Assembly (NCBI GenBank): GCA_964484935.1
Contig: CAZAFW010000077.1
Span: 1 to 6,025, forward strand
DNA: 6,025 nt
Direction: 5' to 3'
Source of the DNA: BM714 sp964484935
GTDB lineage: Bacteria; Bacillota; Clostridia; Peptostreptococcales; BM714
Part shown: one piece after another, positions 1 through 5,564 of the stretch
Layout: every line of letters starts with the position of its first letter
Numbering within the stretch: the stretch's first letter is position 1
The notes under the pieces: generated by a model
Seen by the model: only the letters and a program-made list of their open reading frames with translations
What the model was told of the DNA's origin: nothing
Database searches by the model: none
Position numbers and translations under genes: made by a program

Positions 1-19
1 TTGCAACAGTTTGGTTGGT

Positions 20-56
20 GTGCTCAAAATTTTAGCACCGCTCAGTTTTTGAGCAC
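20..56. repeat. Inverted repeat just past the activator gene
   Basis: GTGCTCAAAA (20-29) and TTTTGAGCAC (47-56) form a 10-bp perfect inverted repeat around a 17-nt loop, starting 4 nt after the stop codon of the activator gene. Alternative shorter pairings exist inside it: GTGCT with AGCAC (34-38), and GCTCA (40-44) with TGAGC (50-54). No T tract follows on the minus strand, so it is at best an atypical terminator. Confidence 0.4.
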
Positions 57-60
57 TTGT

Positions 61-1902
61 TTATTGGTTTATTGCTATACTGTATTTTTCAATTTTGTTG
101 TATAGAGTGTTTCTGCTGACGTCCAAAGCTCTTGATGTCTTGGAAATGTTTCCCCCGAAATGATTGAGCGATTTTTCAATCATGATTCTTTCCATAGCGC
201 CAAGAGTCATTATGTCTCTGCCTTCAACCGTATCCTCAACTTTTTCATCGGCTTTGACTTTATAGACATCCGGCAAATACTCAACAGTTATTTTTTCACC
301 CTTGCAGATATTTATCGCCCTCTCCAAAAGATTTTCAAGCTCTCTCACATTGCCCTTCCATTCATTTGCTTCAAGGATGGACAAAACCTCGTCTGTTACA
401 CCATCGACATTAGTACCCAGGCGTTTGTTTATTTTTTCAATCAGATGATTTGTGATGCCTTTTATATCTGAAACTCTTTCTCTCAATGGCGGTATATTTA
501 TAGTCAATACATTTAGCCTGTAGTATATGTCCCATCTGAAATTATTAACTTTGCATTCCTCAGCCAAGTTCTTGTTGGTGGCGGAGATTATTCTCACATC
601 AACATCGAAAACCGTATCACCGCCTACCCTTACCACTTTTCTGTCTTGAAGAACCCGAAGTAGCTTTGCCTGGGTTCCTATGGGCATATCTCCTATTTCG
701 TCAAGAAAAATAGTTCCGCCGTCTGCAAGCTCGAACTTTCCCGGACGGCCTCCCTTGACACCTCCCGTAAATGCCCCTGCCGAATATCCGAAGAGTTCGC
801 TTTCAATCAATTCTTTTGGAATCGCCGCGCAGTTTATTGCAATAAAGGGACCTTCATTTCTATTGCTCTCATTGTGTATTGAATGGGCGAAAAGCTCCTT
901 GCCTGTTCCGCTCTCTCCCTCAATCAATATGCTCGAAGAACTTTTTGCCGCTATTTTCGCTATCCTTTTGCATTCGTTTAGATTCTCATCATCGCCAATC
1001 AAATCATCAAAGGTAAAATTCGCCTTGGCTCCGACCATTTTATTTACTATCTTCGTCACATATTTAATTTCCTTAAAAATATCTATTACTCCTATAATGT
1101 TTCCTTCTTCGTCCCTGATTGGAGTAGCTGTTTTTAAAAGATGCATCTTCTGTCCTGCAACATTCTCTAAAATATACTCCTTGTCCTTGTATCCCTTTCC
1201 AGTCTTGAAAACATTCATTACAACCGGCTCGAACGGAACCAGATCTTTTATGTGTCTTCCAACGCTCTTCTGCCTGTCTATGCAAAGTATTCGAGCGCCT
1301 CTTTCGTTTATATAAGTAACAATACCTTCCCTGTCGAGAGTAATGAAACCCTCGTTTATGCTTTCAACTATTACATTCTGATATTTGCTCTGTTCGTTTA
1401 TCAGGCGTGTTTTTCGTTGGTTTTTTATCTGATTTTCAATACCCCTTGCTGAAGCCAGGACCATTCCCAGAAGAGCTTCCCTCATTTCCGGGTTATACTC
1501 CGTTATGCATATTACCCCTAAAGTTTCCCCCTCGAACTTTATCGGAGCCGCATAACAGGACAGATGCCTATGAGTCGGATTTTCATGCTCATCCCCGCAA
1601 ATCTGAACAGGTTCGCCTTTTTTTATGGCCATTGTAATTGCTGTATTGCCAACGCAGTCTTCGGATAAAATTGCATTCTTGACAAAGTTCAATTCTTTTT
1701 TCGATTTTTTTACAACATATTCTCCACCGACGATTTCTGCAACTCTTGCATGCCTGTCCGTCAAAACAATTACATAATCTTTGCTGTCGACAAAAGACAT
1801 AAGGTATTCAAAAAATATCTTGCTGTTTTCAAGCAATTCCCTGTTGTTTTCTATCGCATCGTTGTTGTTCTTCGAAAATATGGCAACAGCGCTTTCAGCC
1901 AT
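61..1902 (-). CDS. Sigma-54-dependent transcriptional activator (GAF-PAS-AAA+-Fis HTH, AcoR-like)
   Basis: This 613-residue enhancer-binding protein would remodel RNA polymerase with sigma-54 (RpoN) using ATP. An N-terminal GAF-like sensor spans about residues 25-155; its VGNTAI and HRHLSCYAAPI stretches resemble the AcoR/DhaR group. A PAS domain follows at about 172-285. The AAA+ domain (about 296-535) has Walker A GESGTGKE (329-336), the sigma-54 loop GAFTGG (376-381), Walker B TIFLDEIGD (397-405), sensor I RIISATN (437-443), a likely arginine-finger region FRWDIYYRLN (455-464) and sensor II GNVRELENL (517-525). A Fis-type HTH closes the protein at about 569-610. There is no phospho-receiver domain, so small-molecule or redox sensing by GAF/PAS is likely. 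The loop usually ends in Ala (GAFTGA); here it is Gly. The ATG is supported by AAAGGAGG at 1913-1920, and a promoter lies upstream. The ligand and target promoter are unknown. Function is sure, specificity is not. Confidence 0.95.
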   Translation of the reverse strand: MAESAVAIFSKNNNDAIENNRELLENSKIFFEYLMSFVDSKDYVIVLTDRHARVAEIVGGEYVVKKSKKELNFVKNAILSEDCVGNTAITMAIKKGEPVQICGDEHENPTHRHLSCYAAPIKFEGETLGVICITEYNPEMREALLGMVLASARGIENQIKNQRKTRLINEQSKYQNVIVESINEGFITLDREGIVTYINERGARILCIDRQKSVGRHIKDLVPFEPVVMNVFKTGKGYKDKEYILENVAGQKMHLLKTATPIRDEEGNIIGVIDIFKEIKYVTKIVNKMVGAKANFTFDDLIGDDENLNECKRIAKIAAKSSSSILIEGESGTGKELFAHSIHNESNRNEGPFIAINCAAIPKELIESELFGYSAGAFTGGVKGGRPGKFELADGGTIFLDEIGDMPIGTQAKLLRVLQDRKVVRVGGDTVFDVDVRIISATNKNLAEECKVNNFRWDIYYRLNVLTINIPPLRERVSDIKGITNHLIEKINKRLGTNVDGVTDEVLSILEANEWKGNVRELENLLERAINICKGEKITVEYLPDVYKVKADEKVEDTVEGRDIMTLGAMERIMIEKSLNHFGGNISKTSRALDVSRNTLYNKIEKYSIAINQ

Positions 1903-1966
1903 ATAAACTACGCCTCCTTTTAATAATTACTGAAATAGTTAATTGCAAATTTAATATATAGAAAAT

Positions 1967-1994
1967 ATTATATCAAATTTATGATGATTTGCAA
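1967..1994 (-). promoter_or_regulatory. Sigma-A-type promoter of the sigma-54 activator gene
   Basis: On the minus strand there is a -35 TTGCAA (1989-1994), a 16-bp spacer and a perfect -10 TATAAT (1967-1972). The -10 is preceded by TGA, giving an extended -10 (TGnTATAAT). The predicted start is near 1960, leaving a leader of about 57 nt before the ATG. The promoter lies downstream of the preceding gene's terminator, so the activator gene appears to be its own transcription unit. Confidence 0.7.
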
Positions 1995-2017
1995 CGATTA
2001 CTGCCCAATCAGTCAAA

Positions 2018-2031
2018 AATATGTTCATATT
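2018..2031. repeat. Short inverted repeat upstream of the activator promoter
   Basis: AATATG and CATATT form a 6-bp inverted repeat with a 2-nt centre (TT), about 60-70 bp upstream of the predicted start of the activator gene. The location would suit an upstream binding site for autoregulation. The dyad is AT-rich, though, and could arise by chance. Confidence 0.3.
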
Positions 2032-2091
2032 ATGCACATTCTTAGTCTGTTCTGCATGATTTGGTTTTCCATATTTCACTTATTTTTGCAT

Positions 2092-2130
2092 AAAAAGACA
2101 GGCGGGAAGCTTCAACGCTTCCCGCCTGTC
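2092..2130 (-). terminator. Intrinsic terminator after the second opine dehydrogenase gene
   Basis: A perfect 14-bp stem (GACAGGCGGGAAGC at 2097-2110 pairing with 2117-2130) encloses a 6-nt loop. Read on the minus strand, it is followed directly by five T residues (2092-2096). It begins 41 nt past the stop codon at 2172. The opposite strand lacks a T tract after the stem, so it acts in one direction. Confidence 0.9.
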
Positions 2131-2171
2131 CATATGAAAAGGACTATTTAATAGATCTCTTGTTGCCTGAT

Positions 2172-3263
2172 TTATTTTTCTCCTGTAGTCACGTATTTGA
2201 TGATTTGCTCGGCGTCCATGCCCTCGATTCCAATAGCAGCTGCGTTTCTGCCGTTTTTGCGAAATTCCTCGTCCATCATGAACTCTCCAAGGTCGATTAT
2301 GGTTTCAACCATGTCCAGTCTTACTCCTGCGGCTTTTCCAAGCTCTGCAAGAGGAACAAGGCTCATTGGGACGTCTTCAAGAATGTATCTTGTCCTCATT
2401 GTCTTCTGCCCAGCTATTCCGGCATAGGCCTTGCACTCTTTGACAGCTTCGCTGAGTGTGTCGCCTTTTGCCGAATAAAGCTTTTCGTACCACTTGAGCA
2501 TTGAAGTAAGCTTGAGCCCGTACTTCTTGCCAAGCTCAATTCTGCTTGCATCCATTTTCTCTACATAAGCTCCAATTGTAGGAGTTATTCCATCATAGTA
2601 GTACAGCCAGTCTCTGCCGGACTCTATCTGGGCCGCATTGAGAAGAGAAGGAGTCGGGTGCATCATGCAGTTAAGGTTTTCGAAACTCGTTTCAAGCACA
2701 TTTTTTCCTGCAAACATCTGCGGGAAAGCCTCGTTTAATATTGCAAGCAATTCATCCGTTTTGTTTGAAGGCATGGCTGCAACCATCAGTCCTTCTTTTA
2801 TTCCTTTGATTGAGGCAGTCCCGAACTTGGGGCTTCTGCAAGCGTACAGAAGAGACATTGCTTCGGATATTACTACATCTGCCTTGCACCCTTCATCGTC
2901 AAGAACCTTTCTTACTTCAAGAGAACCGCATGTGGCCCCCGGATGTATGAACACAAACTGTCCGTCCGAAAGGAAAGGAGCCATGTTCTTTGCTATCGCA
3001 CCGTGATAAAGAGCAGGAGCTACTATTACCACTATGTCGGCTCCCGTAACAGCCTTTTCCATGTCCATTGTGGCGAATTCGACTTTCCCGAAACCTTCAA
3101 CAACTCCACCTTCGAATTGAATTCCGCCTTGCTCGTTTATGACATTCACATTTTCCTCGTTTATGTCATAAAGTCTGACTGAAAATCCCATTGTACCGAG
3201 ATGGCCGGCCATTGATTGTCCGCCGTTTCCGCCACCTATTATGCTCCAAACCGTTTTTTTCAT
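2172..3263 (-). CDS. Opine dehydrogenase family protein (second tandem copy)
   Basis: This is a 363-residue cytoplasmic NAD(P)-dependent dehydrogenase of the octopine/nopaline dehydrogenase family. Such enzymes interconvert an N-(carboxyalkyl)amino acid with an amino acid plus a 2-oxo acid. The Rossmann half has GGGNGGQ (residues 10-16) and an acidic residue (D33) at the end of the second strand, which favours NAD over NADP. The C-terminal octopine-DH half (about 185-340) carries H202 in NCMMHPTPS, then YYYDGITP (221-228) and TRYILEDVPMSLVPL. Length and numbering match Arthrobacter N-(1-carboxyethyl)-L-norvaline dehydrogenase as I recall it, whose proposed catalytic pair is H202/D297; both positions are conserved here. 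The ATG is preceded by AAGGGGG at 3271-3277. The gene has its own promoter, two operator-like sites and a terminator. It is about 81% identical to the upstream paralog. The substrate cannot be told from sequence. The similarly folded ketopantoate reductase group is less likely because the octopine-DH motifs are present. Confidence 0.9.
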   Translation of the reverse strand: MKKTVWSIIGGGNGGQSMAGHLGTMGFSVRLYDINEENVNVINEQGGIQFEGGVVEGFGKVEFATMDMEKAVTGADIVVIVAPALYHGAIAKNMAPFLSDGQFVFIHPGATCGSLEVRKVLDDEGCKADVVISEAMSLLYACRSPKFGTASIKGIKEGLMVAAMPSNKTDELLAILNEAFPQMFAGKNVLETSFENLNCMMHPTPSLLNAAQIESGRDWLYYYDGITPTIGAYVEKMDASRIELGKKYGLKLTSMLKWYEKLYSAKGDTLSEAVKECKAYAGIAGQKTMRTRYILEDVPMSLVPLAELGKAAGVRLDMVETIIDLGEFMMDEEFRKNGRNAAAIGIEGMDAEQIIKYVTTGEK

Positions 3264-3280
3264 TTAAAATCCCCCTTATT

Positions 3281-3299
3281 ATGTACTATTGTCCTACAT
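3281..3299. promoter_or_regulatory. Operator-like site next to the second dehydrogenase's ribosome binding site
   Basis: This 19-bp element is identical to the one at 4617-4635. It contains the core TTGTCCTACAT, with a TGT-N3-ACA dyad, inside a wider ATGTA-N9-TACAT arm pair. It lies 3 nt upstream of the Shine-Dalgarno sequence of the dehydrogenase gene, in what would be the transcribed leader. Dyads of this type are known for FadR-subfamily GntR regulators, and such a gene lies nearby. Binding by that protein is inference. Confidence 0.6.
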
Positions 3300-3353
3300 T
3301 GATTCACAAAATTTTTTTGAATGCTTGGCATCCGCACGTCATTGATTGTTTAT

Positions 3354-3365
3354 TTGTCCTACATT
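3354..3365. promoter_or_regulatory. Third operator-like site, over the predicted transcription start
   Basis: TTGTCCTACATT repeats the core of the two 19-bp sites. It begins two bases downstream of the -10 box of the adjoining promoter and covers the predicted start near 3361. That is a classical position for repression by blocking polymerase. Confidence 0.6.
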
Positions 3366-3367
3366 TA

Positions 3368-3396
3368 ATTATATACGGTTCAAGTCCGCTTTACAA
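3368..3396 (-). promoter_or_regulatory. Sigma-A-type promoter of the second opine dehydrogenase gene
   Basis: On the minus strand there is a -35 TTGTAA (3391-3396), a 17-bp spacer and a perfect -10 TATAAT (3368-3373). The predicted start is near 3361, giving a leader of about 98 nt. It lies downstream of the first dehydrogenase's terminator, so the second copy can be transcribed on its own. Confidence 0.75.
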
Positions 3397-3420
3397 TCCT
3401 TAAATCATGTATTATTCAAT

Positions 3421-3459
3421 AAACAATAAAGACGCCGAAGCAAAAGCCGCTTCTGCGCC
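3421..3459 (-). terminator. Intrinsic terminator after the first opine dehydrogenase gene
   Basis: An 11-position stem (3449-3459 with 3431-3441) has one A-G mismatch and one G-T pair around a 7-nt loop. It is followed on the minus strand by the T-rich run TTTATTGTTT (3421-3430). It starts 44 nt past the stop codon. The other strand also runs into a T-rich stretch, so weak bidirectional action is possible. Confidence 0.75.
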
Positions 3460-3503
3460 TTTATTTATGAAAAGGACCAGTTTTAAATTTTCTAAGTTCC
3501 TGA

Positions 3504-4598
3504 CTAATTCTTTTTGCCTGTTGTAACATACTGAAGCAGTTCTTCTACATTCATGCCTTCTATTCCAAGGGCTGCAGCGTTTCTGCCATTCTTTCTGAAT
3601 TCCTCTCCCATCAGAAATTCGCCCAAGTCGATCATTGTCTCAACCATGTCTTGTCTCACACCGGCAACCTTGCCAAGCTCGGCAAGCGGTACAAGGCTCA
3701 TTGGGACATCTTCAAGAATATAGCGGGTTCTGAGCGTCTTCTGCCCGGAAATATCGGCATATGCTTTTGTATTGTTTACTGCCTCTGTCAGGGTTTGGCC
3801 TTTTGCCGAATAAAGCTTTACATACCAATCAAGGATGTTTGTAAGCTTCAAATTATATTTCTTGCCCAGTTCAACCCTGGCGGCATCCATTTTCTCAACG
3901 TAGGCTCCTATTGAAGGAGTTATTCCATCATAATAGTATTTCCAATCCCTACCCGACTCTATTTGCGCCACATTCAGAAGCGAAGGACCGGGGTGTACCA
4001 TGCAATTGAGATTCTCGAAGCTTGTTTCAAGCACATTCTCTCCTGCATACATTTGCGGGAAAGCCTGGTTCAGTATTTCAAGCATCTCTTTCGTTTTGTT
4101 CGACGGCATTGCAGCTACCATGAGTTCCTCTTTTATTCCTAAAATTGAAGCTACGCCAAATCTTGGGCTCCTTGCAGCATAGAGCAGCGACATTGCTTCC
4201 CCGATAACTATATCAGCCTTGCATCCCTCGTCGTCAAGTACTTTTCGAACCTCAAGGGATCCGCATGTCGCACCGGGATGGATGAATACAAATTGGCCGT
4301 CAACAAGGTGGGAAGCCATTTTAGTGGCTATGTCCTTGTGGTAAAGAGCCGGAGCAACTATTACTACAATGTCAGCGCCAACAACAGCTTTTCCCATGTC
4401 CATTGTGGCAAACTCAACTTTTCCGAAGCCATCTACAACCCCGTCTTCGAACTCTATTCCTCCCTGCTTGTTTATAACTTCAACGTTTTCTTTCTTGACA
4501 TCGTATATTCTCACTTGAAAACCCATTGTTCCCAAATGCGCGGCCATGGCTTGTCCCCCGTTGCCTCCGCCTATTACCGCCCAAACCGGTTTTTTCAT
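3504..4598 (-). CDS. Opine dehydrogenase family protein (first tandem copy)
   Basis: This is a 364-residue paralog of the next gene in the same octopine/nopaline dehydrogenase family, and it probably carries out the same type of NAD-linked reaction on an opine or its amino acid plus 2-oxo acid. GGGNGGQ (10-16), D33, H202 (in NCMVHPGPS), YYYDGITP and D297 are all present, so it should be active. My residue-by-residue comparison gives 70 differences over 363 aligned positions with no gaps. Differences cluster at residues 31-40, 91-100, 251-280 and 351-360, and also flank the catalytic His (201, 204, 210). The ATG at 4598 follows AAGGAGGA at 4607-4614 with 8 nt spacing. A 19-bp operator-like site adjoins that ribosome binding site. 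No clear promoter was found in the 160-bp gap behind the GntR gene, so read-through from that gene is possible. Confidence 0.9.
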   Translation of the reverse strand: MKKPVWAVIGGGNGGQAMAAHLGTMGFQVRIYDVKKENVEVINKQGGIEFEDGVVDGFGKVEFATMDMGKAVVGADIVVIVAPALYHKDIATKMASHLVDGQFVFIHPGATCGSLEVRKVLDDEGCKADIVIGEAMSLLYAARSPRFGVASILGIKEELMVAAMPSNKTKEMLEILNQAFPQMYAGENVLETSFENLNCMVHPGPSLLNVAQIESGRDWKYYYDGITPSIGAYVEKMDAARVELGKKYNLKLTNILDWYVKLYSAKGQTLTEAVNNTKAYADISGQKTLRTRYILEDVPMSLVPLAELGKVAGVRQDMVETMIDLGEFLMGEEFRKNGRNAAALGIEGMNVEELLQYVTTGKKN

Positions 4599-4616
4599 AT
4601 TTCTTATCCTCCTTGT

Positions 4617-4635
4617 ATGTACTATTGTCCTACAT
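4617..4635. promoter_or_regulatory. Operator-like site next to the first dehydrogenase's ribosome binding site
   Basis: This 19-bp element is identical to the one at 3281-3299, with the core TTGTCCTACAT. It ends two bases upstream of the AAGGAGGA ribosome binding site. The surrounding leader sequences of the two genes differ, so conservation of this block looks selective. It is a likely binding site for the adjacent GntR/FCD regulator. Confidence 0.6.
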
Positions 4636-4758
4636 GGCAGCCTTAAAAAAATATTTCGTTCGTTTGTATTCAGTTCAGGTATCGGTACATCTATTTTTGC
4701 TCATCGTTCTTTTAGAAACAGAGCTTTTTAATCAAGTTTTATGTAAAAACATTATTTT

Positions 4759-5457
4759 CTATTTGCATTCCTTCAGAATCCTCATGGCCCTCATGATATG
4801 CATCTGCATCACTTTTTTTGCTTCTTCGGGTTTTCTCTCTTTTATGAACTTTATCATTGATATATGCTCTTTCAGTTCAAGCATCAATTCATCGTTGCTC
4901 TTGTGGGCCAATATAAGCTGGCCTCTTTGAGCAGTCAACTCATCTGAAATGGAACGCAGGAACTTTTGCATTATATGGTTCTTTGAGCATTCAGCAACTT
5001 TCATGTGAAACTTTAGGCCGTTCTTAACTTTATAGGAGCCCTTTTTAATCCATTCTTCAGTTTCTTTTTCTATAATTGATAAATCCTCAATATCCTTTTT
5101 TGTAGCTCTTTGCGCAGCAAGATATGCTATATCCCCTTCAATCATAACCCTTGATTCCAAAAGGTCGATTGTATAATTTTCATTCTTCATCATTCTAATC
5201 AGGCGCATCAGTTCAATTCCGGTCAAGGCATCCCCGCTAATAAAAGACCCTTTGCCGTTTATTGTGTGAACAACCCCTATAAGCTCCAGAGACTTTAGAG
5301 CTTCCCTGACTATGTTTCGGCTGACTTCAAACTGCCGTGCAAGCTCAGCCTCGCCATCAATTCGATTTCCGGTTTTCAACCTTCCACTGGTTATTCCATC
5401 CATTATTTGATTGACTATTTCCTCATGCAATGTCTTTCGTACAAGAGGCTTTATCAT
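4759..5457 (-). CDS. GntR-family transcriptional regulator, FadR/FCD subfamily
   Basis: This 232-residue DNA-binding regulator has a winged HTH at about residues 5-75, including ELARQFEVSRNIVREALKSL and the wing GVVHTINGKGSFI. An all-helical FCD ligand-binding domain covers about 90-225. In FCD proteins a metal is often held by Asp-X3-His plus two further His. Here H151, H198 and H220 are in place with normal spacing, but the Asp position is G147, with N146 next to it. The start is supported by AAGGAAG at 5465-5471 with 7 nt spacing. FCD regulators commonly repress genes for the uptake and use of carboxylates. The neighbouring TRAP protein and dehydrogenases, and three dyads in front of the dehydrogenases, suggest it is their local regulator. 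The effector is unknown. No clear promoter was seen directly upstream, so it may be transcribed together with the TRAP genes. Confidence 0.92.
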   Translation of the reverse strand: MIKPLVRKTLHEEIVNQIMDGITSGRLKTGNRIDGEAELARQFEVSRNIVREALKSLELIGVVHTINGKGSFISGDALTGIELMRLIRMMKNENYTIDLLESRVMIEGDIAYLAAQRATKKDIEDLSIIEKETEEWIKKGSYKVKNGLKFHMKVAECSKNHIMQKFLRSISDELTAQRGQLILAHKSNDELMLELKEHISMIKFIKERKPEEAKKVMQMHIMRAMRILKECK

Positions 5458-5497
5458 ATCAGCACTTCCTTGGTCTTTCCTTTGTCATCACATAACG

Positions 5498-5525
5498 GAA
5501 GCGGCGGCGTTAAAGCCGCCGCTTC
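5498..5525. terminator. GC-rich stem-loop between the TRAP gene and the GntR gene
   Basis: A perfect 11-bp stem (GAAGCGGCGGC with GCCGCCGCTTC) encloses a 6-nt loop. It lies 39 nt after the TRAP protein's stop codon. Neither side has a proper T tract (CGTTATG on the minus side, TGTTTGTG on the plus side). It may be a partial terminator, or an mRNA-stabilising hairpin protecting the 3' end of the abundant binding-protein message. Confidence 0.55.
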
Positions 5526-5564
5526 TGTTTGTGAATGAGGAGTTGTCACTTAAAACAAATATTT

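Noticed and set aside
680..1315. Long plus-strand open frame of 211 codons inside the activator gene
   Set aside because: It is the antisense shadow of the conserved AAA+ and PAS coding sequence, with no ribosome binding site or recognisable domain. Other plus-strand frames over the dehydrogenase genes and the TRAP gene are shadows for the same reason.
1990..2009. Sigma-54-like sequence (GGGCA followed by TTGCA) upstream of the activator gene on the minus strand
   Set aside because: The spacing between the two boxes is one base longer than sigma-54 accepts, and its TTGCA overlaps a much better sigma-A -35 box.
3302..3322. AT-rich inverted repeat in the leader of the second dehydrogenase
   Set aside because: It is made mostly of A and T runs with one mismatch and almost no loop, so it is likely to be chance.
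3325..3339. TTGGCAT resembling a -24 box on the plus strand
   Set aside because: No GC pair stands at the required -12 distance, and it would point away from all the genes.
4636..4758. A separate promoter or terminator between the GntR gene and the first dehydrogenase
   Set aside because: Only weak boxes with poor spacing (for example TTGATT with TAAAAG at 15 bp) and no stable hairpin were found, so neither is annotated.
5482..5493. TTGTCATCACAT in front of the GntR gene as a possible autoregulatory operator
   Set aside because: The half-sites are separated by four bases and not three, and the central bases do not match the other copies, so it is too weak to list.
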